Of a DNA stretch of 64,000 nt, positions 41,061 through 50,235 are shown one piece after another (the first letter of the stretch is position 1; every line of letters starts with the position of its first letter). The position numbers were made by a program, and so were the translations under genes. Origin of the DNA: Arthrobacter sp. V1I7 (GTDB taxonomy: Bacteria > Actinomycetota > Actinomycetes > Actinomycetales > Micrococcaceae); assembly GCF_030817015.1 (NCBI RefSeq), contig NZ_JAUSYS010000001.1:124001-188000 (forward strand), in the 5' to 3' direction. The notes beneath the pieces are model-generated. The model was not told the DNA's origin and ran no database searches. It saw only the letters and a program-made list of their open reading frames with translations.

Positions 41061-42433
41061 TGGCGCTTAGCGTCCTGGATCTCTTTTCCGTTGGCATCGG
41101 GCCCTCGTCGTCACACACGGTCGGCCCGATGCGGGCGGCAAAGCTGTTCGCCGACGGACTCAAAGGCGACGGACACCTGAGCTCCACCAAACGCGTCCAG
41201 GCCGAACTGTTTGGCTCGCTGGGCGCCACCGGGCGGGGCCACGGCTCTGACAAGGCAGTGGTCCTGGGCTTCAAAGGGCTGGACCCGGAAACCGTGGACA
41301 CCTCCACTGCCGATGACCAGGTGGCTGCCGCAGCCCTCGACGCCGAACTGTGGATTGGCGGTGACCACCGGGTGGACTTCAACTGGGACGAGGACGTGGT
41401 GCTGCACCGGCGCAAGTCCCTCCCGGCCCACCCCAACGGCATGACCTTCCGGGCCCTCGACCACGCCGGGGCCGTCCTCAGCGAACGGAGCTTCTACTCC
41501 ATCGGCGGCGGCTTTGTGGTGGACGGCGATGCCGACGCCGGCGACCGCGTGGTGGCCGACGCCACAGTCCTCCCCTTCCCGTTCACCACCGCCGACGAAC
41601 TCCTGGAGATCTGCAAGCGCGAGGGCATGTCCATCTCCGATGTGATGCTTGCCAACGAACTTACCTGGCGCAGCGAGGCGGAACTCCGCGAAAAGCTGCT
41701 GGCGCTCTGGGCGGTGATGCGCGAGTGTGTGGACAACGGCTGCGCCGCGGAAGGAATCCTTCCCGGCGGGCTGAACGTCAAACGGCGCGCCCCGTCGCTC
41801 TTCCAAACCCTGACGGCGGACACCGGCGTCACCGATCCGCTGCGGGCCATGGAATGGGTGAACCTGTTCGCGCTGGCCGTCAACGAGGAAAACGCCGCGG
41901 GCGGGCGCATCGTCACCGCCCCGACCAACGGTGCAGCAGGGATAGTGCCCGCGGTGCTGCACTACTACGTCAAGTTCGTTCCCGGGGCCGACGACGACGG
42001 CGTGGTCCGCTTCCTGCTGGCGGCCGCCGCCGTCGGAATCCTTTTTAAGATCAACGCCTCCATTTCCGGCGCGGAAGTGGGCTGCCAGGGCGAGGTGGGG
42101 TCCGCCTGTTCCATGGCCGCCGCCGGTCTCTGCGAAGTGCTGGGCGGCACGCCGATGCAGGTGGAGAACGCCGCCGAAGTGGGCATTGAGCACAACCTCG
42201 GCCTGACCTGCGACCCGGTGGGCGGTCTGGTGCAGATCCCCTGCATCGAGCGTAACGCCATTGCCAGCGTGAAAGCCATCAACGCCGCCCGCCTTGCCCT
42301 GCACGGCGACGGCTCGCACAAGGTATCCCTCGACAAGGCCATCAAAACCATGCGCGAGACAGGAGCGGACATGAAAAGCAAGTACAAGGAGACGTCCCGC
42401 GGTGGCCTCGCGGTCAACGTCATCGAGTGCTGA
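41060..42433 (+). CDS. sdaA: L-serine ammonia-lyase SdaA
   Basis: 457 residues, single-chain iron-sulfur L-serine dehydratase that makes pyruvate and ammonia. The N-terminal domain starts [24 protein letters not shown]; the C-terminal domain has [40 protein letters not shown] and the last Cys region [15 protein letters not shown], giving the 4Fe-4S ligands. It uses no PLP. As last gene of glyA-soxBDAG-sdaA it drains serine made by GlyA into central metabolism, turning choline carbon into pyruvate. Confidence 0.95.
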   Translation: MALSVLDLFSVGIGPSSSHTVGPMRAAKLFADGLKGDGHLSSTKRVQAELFGSLGATGRGHGSDKAVVLGFKGLDPETVDTSTADDQVAAAALDAELWIGGDHRVDFNWDEDVVLHRRKSLPAHPNGMTFRALDHAGAVLSERSFYSIGGGFVVDGDADAGDRVVADATVLPFPFTTADELLEICKREGMSISDVMLANELTWRSEAELREKLLALWAVMRECVDNGCAAEGILPGGLNVKRRAPSLFQTLTADTGVTDPLRAMEWVNLFALAVNEENAAGGRIVTAPTNGAAGIVPAVLHYYVKFVPGADDDGVVRFLLAAAAVGILFKINASISGAEVGCQGEVGSACSMAAAGLCEVLGGTPMQVENAAEVGIEHNLGLTCDPVGGLVQIPCIERNAIASVKAINAARLALHGDGSHKVSLDKAIKTMRETGADMKSKYKETSRGGLAVNVIEC

Positions 42434-42536
42434 AGCCCGTGAAGTACCGGTAGCCCGAACGTGAACAGACATCTCGGAGTTCGTCACATTAGTAAATGTC
42501 TGGCTTTGCAGGCATCCCGCCCGTTTGGAGCAAGAA

Positions 42537-43285
42537 GTGCCCCTTAGACCACTCCCACACGAACACGTCGCCGTCGCCGGCAGCAACCGCGTCAAGCGCG
42601 GCATGGCTGAGATGCTCAAGGGCGGCGTCATCACGGACGTCGTCAACGTCGAACAGGCCCGCATCGCCGAAGACGCCGGTGCCGTGGCCGTGATGGCGCT
42701 GGAACGCGTTCCGAAGTCCTGACCCCGGCCGACTATGCCCACCACATCGACAAGTGGAACTTCACCGGTTCCCTTCGTCTGTGGTGCCACCAACCTCGGT
42801 GAGGCCCTGCGCCGCATCAACGAGGGCGCGGCCATGATCCGCTCCAAGGGCGAGGCAGGCACCGGTGACGTCTCCAACGCCACCACCCACATGCGCCAGA
42901 TCCGTGCCGAGATCAAACGTCTGGCCGGCCTGGCCGAGGACGAGCTCTACGTCGCCGCCAAGGAACTGCAGGCCCCGTACGAACTGGTCAAGGAAGTTGC
43001 CGCCACCGGCAAGCTCCCCGTTGTCCTGTTCACCGCCGGCGGCATCGCCACCCCGGCGGACGCCGCCATGATGATGCAGCTCGGCGCCGACGGCGTGTTC
43101 GTCGGCTCCGGCATCTTCAAGTCCGGCAACCCGGCCAGCGCGCCGCCGCCGTCGTGAAGGCCACCACGTTCTTCGATGACCCGGACGTCATCGCGCAGGC
43201 CTCCCGCGGCCTGGGCGAAGCCATGGTCGGCATCAACGTCGACGAGATCCCGGTCCCGCACCACCTCGCCGAGCGCGGCTGGTAA
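42537..43285 (+). pseudogene. pdxS: pdxS (PLP synthase) with internal deletion and frameshifts
   Basis: GTG 42537 after GGAG reads to [42 protein letters not shown]. It then continues directly with (S)[18 protein letters not shown]. About 50-60 residues are deleted, including the expected MAKARIGHFVEAQ segment that carries a catalytic lysine. A one-base insertion near 42768 (ACCGGTTCCC) and a one-base deletion near 43136 (GGCCAGCGC) are further breaks before the normal end [20 protein letters not shown] at 43283-43285. No pdxT follows. It cannot make PLP. It may once have served PLP-dependent GlyA next door, or was dragged here by rearrangement. Confidence 0.87.
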
Positions 43286-43619
43286 ACCGGATCACGTTGG
43301 GTACGAGCCCAGGCAAGACCTCAGCCGGACGTGGGCTGCGCAGCGACTGGGCCCGGTTGACGGGCCACACGGTTGAGGTGTGGCTCTTGGGGGAGCACAT
43401 CATGACCGGGGTGGTGGAACAAGCCGCTGATGACGACTCCGTCCTCTGGATTACGGCCGCCGGAGCCAGCACGCGAAAGCTTGGTGCACCGGCCCGCACA
43501 AGGGGGCCGTAGAGGCGTCCATCAAGAAGTACAGTCCGCAGCCGGAAGAAGTGGCCGTGCCGGTAGCTGCCGGAGCTGCCGCTAATCCCTGGGTAACCGG
43601 GCAGGAGGTTCCAAGATGA
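43286..43619 (+). pseudogene. Fragments of unknown genes, probably mobile-element derived
   Basis: Two pieces. A plus-strand frame at ~43330-43480 encodes DWARLTGHTVEVWLLGEHIMTGVVEQAADDD, then WITAAGASTRKL, a small beta-rich protein I cannot name. A different frame, 43482-43619, encodes WCTGPHKGAVEASIKKYSP to WVTGQEVPR and stops with TGA overlapping the next ATG; it looks like the C-terminus of a larger gene whose body has been lost. The junction near 43480 suggests a deletion fusing two genes. Confidence 0.4.
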
Positions 43620-44018
43620 CCGATCGATATCGGCCGATTCAGTGAAGGGCCCAGCACCAGCGTAGAAGAGCCTGCCCACACAGCGGGGGAGGAGCAGAAG
43701 CCACCAGAGCTGGTCTACGGCTCCGCCGAAGAATTCGTGCACGAGCAACTGCTGCCCACCTAAGTCAGAGATGTCGACGGCCGCTCCGCAAAATGGTGCA
43801 TGGACTGGTACTTCCACCCGGAAGCAGTCTCCCGTGTAGAGGCGCTGTGGCGTGCGTGGGAACATCTAAGACTCGACGGCGCCACCGGCATCAGCGTCTG
43901 GTTCAAAGACCACGCCGACCACCACATGAGCGTGCTCCTCGACCTCGGCCCTTGCTTACATGGGCATGGCCAAAAATGCAGTCACTCGGCTGCTTTTGGC
44001 GCCAGTCGTGCGCATTAG
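43616..44018 (+). pseudogene. DUF4913-like gene with a 4-bp duplication and a nonsense codon
   Basis: From ATG 43616 the intended product reads MTDIGRFSEGPSTSVEE ... LVYGSAEEFVHEQLLPT(Y)VRDVDGRSAKWCMDWYFHPEAVSRVEALWRAWEHLRLD ... WFKDHADHHMSVLLD. It is interrupted by an extra CGAT near 43624 (gatcgatatc) and by TAA at ~43762 where TAC would give Tyr. After ~43950 the sequence no longer fits the family. DUF4913 proteins are, to my knowledge, typical of actinobacterial plasmids and integrative elements, so this supports a past mobile element here. Confidence 0.55.
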
Positions 44019-44056
44019 AGCAGGGCGTCCTGTCAGCGGGATGCACCATCACGACT

Positions 44057-44075
44057 TTGGCCATATTCTGGCCAA
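44057..44075. promoter_or_regulatory. Perfect 7-5-7 dyad immediately before the TetR gene
   Basis: TTGGCCA-TATTC-TGGCCAA ends one base before the GTG at 44076. It is a likely self-repression site for the TetR/BetI-like regulator, or covers its promoter. Inferred from symmetry and position. Confidence 0.5.
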
Positions 44076-44669
44076 GTGATTACAAACACCATGAAGTCGG
44101 GCCAACAGGGCGAACAGATTGACAGGCAGGCGCGCATTCTCGAAGCGGCACTGGAGCTGCTGTCGCGCCACGGCATCTCAGGTGTCAGTATGCGCGCGGT
44201 GGCCCGGGAAGCCGGCGTCGCACTCGGGCTGGTGAACTACTACTACGAAGACAAGATGAGCCTGATCCGTGCGGCCTTGCACCAGATTGACGAGCGCGAT
44301 GTCAAGCTGGTCGCACCCGATCCGGCATCGCCCCCCGACGGGCAGCTCCAGAAGGCTCTTCGCCGCGTTGCGGACCCGGAATTCCTCACCACCGAACATC
44401 TGTCCCTGCGCCTCCACCTCTGGGCACTCGCGCAGGCCCATGAAGACTTTGCGCTGATTAACGCGGCGGCCTTCGAGCGGTACCTCGATGGACTCGCGGC
44501 GCTGATAGGCAATGCCAAACCCGAACTCTCCAGTGATGAATGTAGGGTGCGGGCGGCTGACATTGTTGTCGTGCAAAACGGGATGTGGCTGACAGCGCTC
44601 CTGGGCGTGGACGAGGCCTCCATCCAAAGGAGCATCGCCCGTACCGAGGAGATCGCCTTCGCCGCCTAG
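44076..44669 (+). CDS. TetR-family regulator, BetI-like
   Basis: 197 residues from GTG 44076; ATG 44091 is the alternative. The N-terminal HTH is AALELLSRHGISGVSMRAVAREAGVALGLVNYYYEDKMSLIRAAL (about residues 23-68), with the BetI-like GLVNYYYEDK. The C-terminal ligand domain is helical (RLHLWALAQAHEDFALINAAAFERYLDGL). It precedes betA-betB on the same strand and two dyads lie in the gap (44813-44851), so it is very probably the choline-responsive repressor of betAB. Similarity to enterobacterial BetI is only moderate, so no symbol is given. Confidence 0.83.
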   Translation: MITNTMKSGQQGEQIDRQARILEAALELLSRHGISGVSMRAVAREAGVALGLVNYYYEDKMSLIRAALHQIDERDVKLVAPDPASPPDGQLQKALRRVADPEFLTTEHLSLRLHLWALAQAHEDFALINAAAFERYLDGLAALIGNAKPELSSDECRVRAADIVVVQNGMWLTALLGVDEASIQRSIARTEEIAFAA

Positions 44670-44812
44670 CGGGAATTGCCCAGGAATTCCGTGAAGGCAC
44701 CACCGCCATCTCCCGCGACGCTAGAACTCTTCAAGCTCAGCCGCCGCACGGCCGCCAGTCCCTGGCGCGTACCGAGCCGCGGCAGCCCTTGCACGTAACA
44801 AACAAACTTTTC

Positions 44813-44864
44813 TGAACACTTGTCCAGTAGTGCTATTGAACACTTGTTCAAGTTGCTTTAGTGT
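44813..44864 (+). promoter_or_regulatory. Operator pair and promoter of betAB
   Basis: TTGAACA-CT-TGTTCAA at 44836-44851 is a perfect 7-2-7 dyad; an imperfect copy, TGAACA-CT-TGTCCA, is at 44813-44826 (23-bp centre spacing). TTGAAC (44836-44841) with a 17-nt spacer and TAGTGT (44859-44864) forms a plausible promoter, so the perfect dyad covers its -35 region. A leader of ~130 nt then leads to betA; nothing else is seen between 44670 and 45000. Confidence 0.6.
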
Positions 44865-45000
44865 TCATCGGTATGACCTACACCACACAAGTGACGTCTT
44901 GCGCATTCTCCGGAGCGCCATGGTGTACCGCCAGTTTCCGGAAGCAGGATCACCGGCCCTGGGCGGAAGATCTGCGCCAGGCAGAAGGAGAGTTTGCAGC

Positions 45001-46704
45001 ATGACAAAAACCAACTACGACTACGTCATCGTCGGTGGCGGAAGCGCGGGGTCCGTGCTTGCCAACCGTCTGAGCGATGGAGGCCAGAGCAGCGTCCTGG
45101 TCCTCGAAGCCGGGCGGAGTGACTACCCCTGGGACCTCTTCATCCAGATGCCCGCCGCGCTGACCTTTCCCAGCGGCAATCCTTTGTACGACTGGCGATA
45201 CAAGTCGGACCCCGAGCCTCACATGGGCGGCCGTCGGGTGGCGCACGCACGCGGCAAGGTACTGGGCGGCTCCAGCTCAATCAACGGCATGATCTTCCAG
45301 CGCGGAAACCCGCTCGACTACGAACGCTGGGGCGCAGACGCCGGGATGGAAACATGGGACTTCGCGCATTGCCTGCCGTACTTCAACCGGATGGAAAACG
45401 CGTCCGCCGCGGACCCGGACGATGAACTGCGCGGACACTCCGGCCCCCTCGTGCTGGAACGCGGCCCGGCCACCAACCCCCTGTTCCAGGCCTTCTTCGC
45501 CGCCGCCCAGGAAGCCGGTTACCCGCTGACGGATGACGTCAATGGTTACCGCCAGGAAGGCTTCGCGGCATTTGACCGCAACGTCCACAAAGGCCAGCGG
45601 CTCTCGGCGTCCCGCGCCTACCTCCGGCCCAATTTCGGCCGGGACAACTTGACCATCCTGACCCGGGCCTTGGTCACCAAGGTCAACTTCACGGGCAACG
45701 TGGCTACCGGCGTCACTTACCGCCGCAACGGCAGGACCCACCAGGTGAACGCAGGCGAAGTGATCCTCGCAGGCGGCGCCATCAACACCCCACAGCTGCT
45801 CCAGCTCTCCGGCGTTGGAGACGCGACCCACCTGAACTCCCTGGGCATCAACTCCGTGGTCAACCTGCCCGGCGTCGGCGAAAACCTCCAAGACCACCTC
45901 GAGGTCTACATCCAGCACGCCTGCACCCAGCCGGTCTCCATGCAGCCTAACCTTGACCTGTGGCGCTACCCGCTAATCGGGCTCCAGTGGCTGCTGGGCC
46001 GGACGGGACCAGCAGCCACCAACCACTTCGAGGGCGGCGGCTTCGTCCGCTCCAACGAGGATGTTGCGTACCCGAACCTGATGTTTCATTTCCTCCCGGT
46101 CGCAGTCCGCTACGACGGCCAGAAGGCCGATGCCAAGCACGGCTACCAGGTGCACATCGGCCCCATGTACTCCGACGCCCGCGGCACCCTCAAGATCAAG
46201 TCCACCGATCCCACCGTGCACCCGTCCATGGTGTTCAACTATCTCTCCACGGACCAGGACCGCCGCGAATGGGTTGAGGCCGTTCGTGTGGCCCGTGACA
46301 TCCTGGGCCAGTCCGCCATGGTCCCCTTCAGCGGGGGTGAGCTGTCTCCGGGCCGGGCCGTGCAGACGGAAGCGGAGATCCTCGACTGGGTTGCCCGCGA
46401 CGCCGAAACAGCACTCCACCCGTCCTGCACAGCGAAGATGGGCCCCGATTCCGATCCCATGGCCGTAGTGAACCCGCTGGACATGACCGTGCACGGCACC
46501 AGGGGCCTCCGCGTGGTGGACGCCTCCGCCATGCCCTATGTCACCAACGGCAACATCTACGCGCCTGTCATGATGCTCGCTGAAAAGGCCGCCGACCTGA
46601 TCGCCGGCAATGCACCTTTGGCGCCGCAGCACGCGGAGTTCTACCGGCACGGCGTCAGCCCGCTGGAGCGTAACGGCAACGCCGCCCCTGCGGCCAGGGG
46701 CTAG
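45001..46704 (+). CDS. betA: Choline dehydrogenase BetA (GMC oxidoreductase)
   Basis: 567 residues from ATG 45001, with AAGGAG 11 nt upstream. FAD-binding GMC fold: [21 protein letters not shown] at the N-terminus, [41 protein letters not shown], and the C-terminal catalytic His ([11 protein letters not shown]) and Asn ([18 protein letters not shown]). BetA oxidises choline to betaine aldehyde. Length and motifs fit BetA. It is followed after 33 nt by betB in the same orientation. Confidence 0.93.
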   Translation: MTKTNYDYVIVGGGSAGSVLANRLSDGGQSSVLVLEAGRSDYPWDLFIQMPAALTFPSGNPLYDWRYKSDPEPHMGGRRVAHARGKVLGGSSSINGMIFQRGNPLDYERWGADAGMETWDFAHCLPYFNRMENASAADPDDELRGHSGPLVLERGPATNPLFQAFFAAAQEAGYPLTDDVNGYRQEGFAAFDRNVHKGQRLSASRAYLRPNFGRDNLTILTRALVTKVNFTGNVATGVTYRRNGRTHQVNAGEVILAGGAINTPQLLQLSGVGDATHLNSLGINSVVNLPGVGENLQDHLEVYIQHACTQPVSMQPNLDLWRYPLIGLQWLLGRTGPAATNHFEGGGFVRSNEDVAYPNLMFHFLPVAVRYDGQKADAKHGYQVHIGPMYSDARGTLKIKSTDPTVHPSMVFNYLSTDQDRREWVEAVRVARDILGQSAMVPFSGGELSPGRAVQTEAEILDWVARDAETALHPSCTAKMGPDSDPMAVVNPLDMTVHGTRGLRVVDASAMPYVTNGNIYAPVMMLAEKAADLIAGNAPLAPQHAEFYRHGVSPLERNGNAAPAARG

Positions 46705-46737
46705 GAATGATGGATGCACACACCAGAAGGAGAGACA

Positions 46738-48297
46738 ATGACTGCCACGGTTGAGCAAGTCCATCAGGCCGGGAAATCACGGGATCCCATCAAGGGCCTT
46801 TACATCGGCGGAGCCTGGCAGCAGGCGTCCGACGGCGGCACGACATCCGTGCGCTGCCCGGCAGACGGGCACGAAGTGGCAGTTGTCGCGTCGTCCACCG
46901 TAGAGGATGCCGAGCGGGCGATCGCCAGTGCACGGGCAACGTTCGATGGCGGCCCGTGGCGCAGGCTCACAGATATCGAGCGGGGTACCGTGCTGCTTCG
47001 CGTGGCCGGCCTGCTCGAGCGGGACAAGGCCGCCTACGCCCAGGCGGAGGCGCTCGACACCGGCAAACGCCTCGTCGAGGCCGAGTACGACATAGACGAC
47101 ATTGCTGCCTGCTTCCGCTACTACGGAAAGATCGCAGGCCTCGACGCCGGCAGGGTGATCGACACAGGCCGGCCCAACGCCATCAGCCGCGTGGTCTACG
47201 AGCCGCTCGGCGTCTGTGCCCTCATCGCACCGTGGAACTACCCGCTCCTCCAGGCTGCATGGAAGGTGGCGCCAGCACTCGTCGCCGGAAACTCGTTCGT
47301 GCTAAAGCCCAGCGAGCTCACACCGTCCACTTCGATCCTGCTCATGGAAACCCTCGAAGAGGCAGGCGTCCCTGCCGGCGTCGCCAATCTCGTCACCGGA
47401 CCCGGCTCGACGGTGGGCGGCCCACTCAGCTCCGACCCGCGCGTCGACCTCGTCTCCCTGACCGGAAGTCTGGCCACAGGCCAGACGATCATGGCCGCGG
47501 CCGCGGAGACAGTGAAGAGCGTCGCCTTCGAACTCGGCGGGAAGAACCCGAACGTCGTCTTTGCGGACGCGGACTGGGACGCCGCCGTCGACAACGCCCT
47601 GACTGCCGTTTTCCTGCACTCCGGGCAGGTCTGCTCGGCAGGGGCGCGGCTCGTCGTCGAGGAGTCGATTGCAGACCGCTTTGTGGCCGAGATCGTGGAA
47701 CGGGCGAAAAAGATCCGGATGGGCGGGCCGTTCGATCCCGACGCCGAGACCGGGCCGCTCATTTCCGCCAAGCACCGGGATCAGGTCCACGCCTACGTAC
47801 AGGCCGGCATTGCGGAGGGCGCCGAGCTCCTGTGTGGCGGCTACATCCCCGACGAGGGACCGCTCGCCGACGGCTACTTCTACCCGCCCACCGTACTCGG
47901 CAACTGCCGCTCCGGCATGAGCGTACTGCGCGAGGAGTCATTCGGCCCCGTGCTGACCATCGAGACGTTCCGGACCGAGGATCAGGCCATCGCAATCGCG
48001 AACGATACAGAGTACGGCCTGGCCGGCGCGGTATGGACATCGGACGCCTCCAAAGCGCAGCGCGTCGCCGGCGCCCTCCGGCACGGAACCGTGTGGATCA
48101 ACGACTACCACCCGTACGTACCCCAGGCTGAGTGGGGCGGCTTCGGGAAGTCCGGGATCGGCCGTGAACTCGGCCGGGCGGGCCTCAACGAGTACCGCGA
48201 GGCAAAGCACATTTGGCAGAACATCCAGCCCGCACCCAGCGGCTGGTTCGGCCCGGCTCCGGCTCCGAAGGAAACGGGGGAGGGCACAGCCAACTAG
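46738..48297 (+). CDS. betB: Betaine aldehyde dehydrogenase BetB
   Basis: 519 residues from ATG 46738 (AGAAGGAGAGACA upstream). NAD(P)-dependent aldehyde dehydrogenase: the Asn region APWNYPLLQAAWKVAPALVAGNSFVLKPSE, catalytic Glu in FELGGKNPNVVF, nucleophile Cys in HSGQVCSAGARL, and EESFGPVLTIETF. It oxidises betaine aldehyde to glycine betaine. A slightly long N-terminus (~20 residues) and a Pro/Ala tail are the only peculiarities. Co-transcription with betA is evident from the 33-nt gap. Confidence 0.93.
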   Translation: MTATVEQVHQAGKSRDPIKGLYIGGAWQQASDGGTTSVRCPADGHEVAVVASSTVEDAERAIASARATFDGGPWRRLTDIERGTVLLRVAGLLERDKAAYAQAEALDTGKRLVEAEYDIDDIAACFRYYGKIAGLDAGRVIDTGRPNAISRVVYEPLGVCALIAPWNYPLLQAAWKVAPALVAGNSFVLKPSELTPSTSILLMETLEEAGVPAGVANLVTGPGSTVGGPLSSDPRVDLVSLTGSLATGQTIMAAAAETVKSVAFELGGKNPNVVFADADWDAAVDNALTAVFLHSGQVCSAGARLVVEESIADRFVAEIVERAKKIRMGGPFDPDAETGPLISAKHRDQVHAYVQAGIAEGAELLCGGYIPDEGPLADGYFYPPTVLGNCRSGMSVLREESFGPVLTIETFRTEDQAIAIANDTEYGLAGAVWTSDASKAQRVAGALRHGTVWINDYHPYVPQAEWGGFGKSGIGRELGRAGLNEYREAKHIWQNIQPAPSGWFGPAPAPKETGEGTAN

Positions 48298-48419
48298 GCA
48301 ACAGCATTGGGGGAAACAGCCGGGCGCCACAACGGCGCGGCGCCCGGTCTCTTGGTTTCATCTGCGTCCAAAGCGGCCGCAGATCACCACCATCGTGCTT
48401 TTCTGACTTAGGAGTTCAA

Positions 48420-50003
48420 TTGACAGAACCCAGCAAGAGTACTGATTCAAGCGGCATGGACCAGTTCGGCTATGCCCAGACCCTGGACCGAAGCATCGGC
48501 AAGTTCGCCAGCTTCGCGGCCGGAGTCAGCTACATCTCCATCCTTACCGGCGTTTTTCAACTGTTCTATTTCGGTTTCGCCATGGCCGGCCCGGCCTACG
48601 CCTGGTCCTGGCCGATTGTCTTCGCCGGGCAGCTGATGGTGGCCTTATGCTTCGCCGAACTGGCAGGACGTTACCCTGTGGCCGGTTCGGTCTACAACTG
48701 GGCCAAAAGGCTCTCCTCCGGCACCTTCGCCTGGCTGGCCGGGTGGCTGTTGTTAATTTCCTCAATTATGGCCCTGGGCGCCGTGGCACTGGCCCTCCAG
48801 CTCACCCTGCCCCAGATCTGGTCCGGGTTCCAGATCATCGGTGACGGCACCGGCACCTACGACTTCGCCCTCAACGGGGTACTGCTCGCGAGCATCATGA
48901 TCGGCATCTCCACCCTCATCAACGCCTTCGGCGTGAAACTCATGACCAAGATCAACAGCGTAGGCGTCTTCGTTGAACTTGCTGCCGCGGTGTTGCTTAT
49001 CCTCGCACTTGCATGGCATATGGTCCGCGGACCCGGCATCCTCTTCGAAACCACGGGGTTCGGGGCGGACCACCCCTTGGGCTTCTTCGGAGTGTTCATC
49101 ATCGGCGCCATGGCATCGGGCTACGTGATGTACGGCTTTGATACTGCCAGCTCCCTCGGCGAAGAGACGAAGGACCCGAAGCGCACAGCACCCAGGGCCA
49201 TCCTGCGGGCGATCACCGCATCCTTTGTGCTGGGCGGACTGATCCTGCTCACCGGACTCCTCGCGGCCCCGGACCTGGATGATCCCAAGCTAGGCTCTGC
49301 CGACGGCGGCCTGCAATACATAGTGCTCTCCGTGCTGGGCGGCCCCTTCGGCAAAGCCTTCCTGCTGTGCATCGTGGTGGCGGTCATGGTCTGTACGCTG
49401 GCCGTCCACGCCGCCGCCATCCGCATGATGTTTGCAATGGCCCGGGACAACAACCTTCCGTTCAGCCGCCACCTGGGCAAGGTACACCCCGTCCGGAAGA
49501 CCCCAACGGTCGCCGCCATCGTGATCGGAATCATCGCGGTCATCCCGCTGATCGTGAACGTCTCCCAGCCCGCCATCTTCACCATCCTCTCCAGCATCAG
49601 CATTGTCCTGATCTACCTCTCCTACCTGCTGGTGACCGTGCCCATGCTTCGGAACCGCCTGGCCAAAAAGTGGCCGCTGCCCGATGACGGCACCGAGCCC
49701 GGCTTCAGCCTGGGAAAATGGGGACTGCCGGTGAACATCCTCGCGGTCCTGTGGGGCGGCGCCATGACACTGAACCTCATCTGGCCACGCCCGGAAATCT
49801 ACAACTCCGTGCCGCCGTTCGAGTGGTACCTGCAGTGGGGCGGGGTTCTCTTCGTCGCTGCCGTCACCCTCACCGGCGTCCTGATGTACCGACTGAAGCT
49901 TCGGCACCAGACGGGTGTCCTCGCCGGGCATGCAGCCGCAACCACAGCACCTCCGTCGCGGGGCTCCGCCGAGACGAAATCGGAGCCCATTAGCGTGGTG
50001 TAA
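48420..50003 (+). CDS. APC-family amino acid/choline permease
   Basis: 527 residues from TTG 48420, chosen because TAGGAG lies ~8 nt upstream and the first helix starts soon after; the longer frame reads through the betB terminator region. About 12 membrane helices. APC-superfamily features are GVSYISILTGVFQLFYFGFAMAGPAYAW, VALCFAELAGRYPVAGSVYNWAKRL, and GYVMYGFDTASSLGEETKDPKRTAPRAIL. Family members carry amino acids, polyamines, GABA and choline. The place behind betAB makes choline a good guess, but the substrate is not proven. Confidence 0.85.
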   Translation: MTEPSKSTDSSGMDQFGYAQTLDRSIGKFASFAAGVSYISILTGVFQLFYFGFAMAGPAYAWSWPIVFAGQLMVALCFAELAGRYPVAGSVYNWAKRLSSGTFAWLAGWLLLISSIMALGAVALALQLTLPQIWSGFQIIGDGTGTYDFALNGVLLASIMIGISTLINAFGVKLMTKINSVGVFVELAAAVLLILALAWHMVRGPGILFETTGFGADHPLGFFGVFIIGAMASGYVMYGFDTASSLGEETKDPKRTAPRAILRAITASFVLGGLILLTGLLAAPDLDDPKLGSADGGLQYIVLSVLGGPFGKAFLLCIVVAVMVCTLAVHAAAIRMMFAMARDNNLPFSRHLGKVHPVRKTPTVAAIVIGIIAVIPLIVNVSQPAIFTILSSISIVLIYLSYLLVTVPMLRNRLAKKWPLPDDGTEPGFSLGKWGLPVNILAVLWGGAMTLNLIWPRPEIYNSVPPFEWYLQWGGVLFVAAVTLTGVLMYRLKLRHQTGVLAGHAAATTAPPSRGSAETKSEPISVV

Positions 50004-50235
50004 CGGCCCGGCTCCCGGGCGTGTTGCTCCCGGACGTGAGGCGGCCACCGCGTGATTCTTGAAACGACCTACCAAAGTACGTTTCGACAGAGAGCTCACG
50101 CGGTGACCGCACCCGGGGAATCCATCGTGCTCCTGCGCGGACTCAGTTCGACGGCCTCGAAACGACGAAGGGGGCAGGCCCGAACGCCCCAACGCCCGGA
50201 CCGGCCCCTCAAATAGCCATTAGTTCAGCACGCTC
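50004..50235. other. Gap between the permease gene and the IS
   Basis: No gene seen. It holds the nested inverted repeat at 50046-50105, which may terminate the betAB-permease transcript. Confidence 0.5.
50046..50105. repeat. Nested inverted repeat after the APC permease gene
   Basis: Outer arms CACCGCGTGA (50046-50055) and TCACGCGGTG (50096-50105); inner arms GAAACG (50061-50066) and CGTTTC (50080-50085). As RNA it would fold into an interrupted hairpin 43 nt after the stop codon. It could be a terminator or a protein-binding site. Confidence 0.5.

Noticed and set aside
41111..42916. Long open frame (601 codons) opposite sdaA
   Set aside because: Antisense shadow spanning sdaA and part of the pdxS remnant; no recognisable domain.
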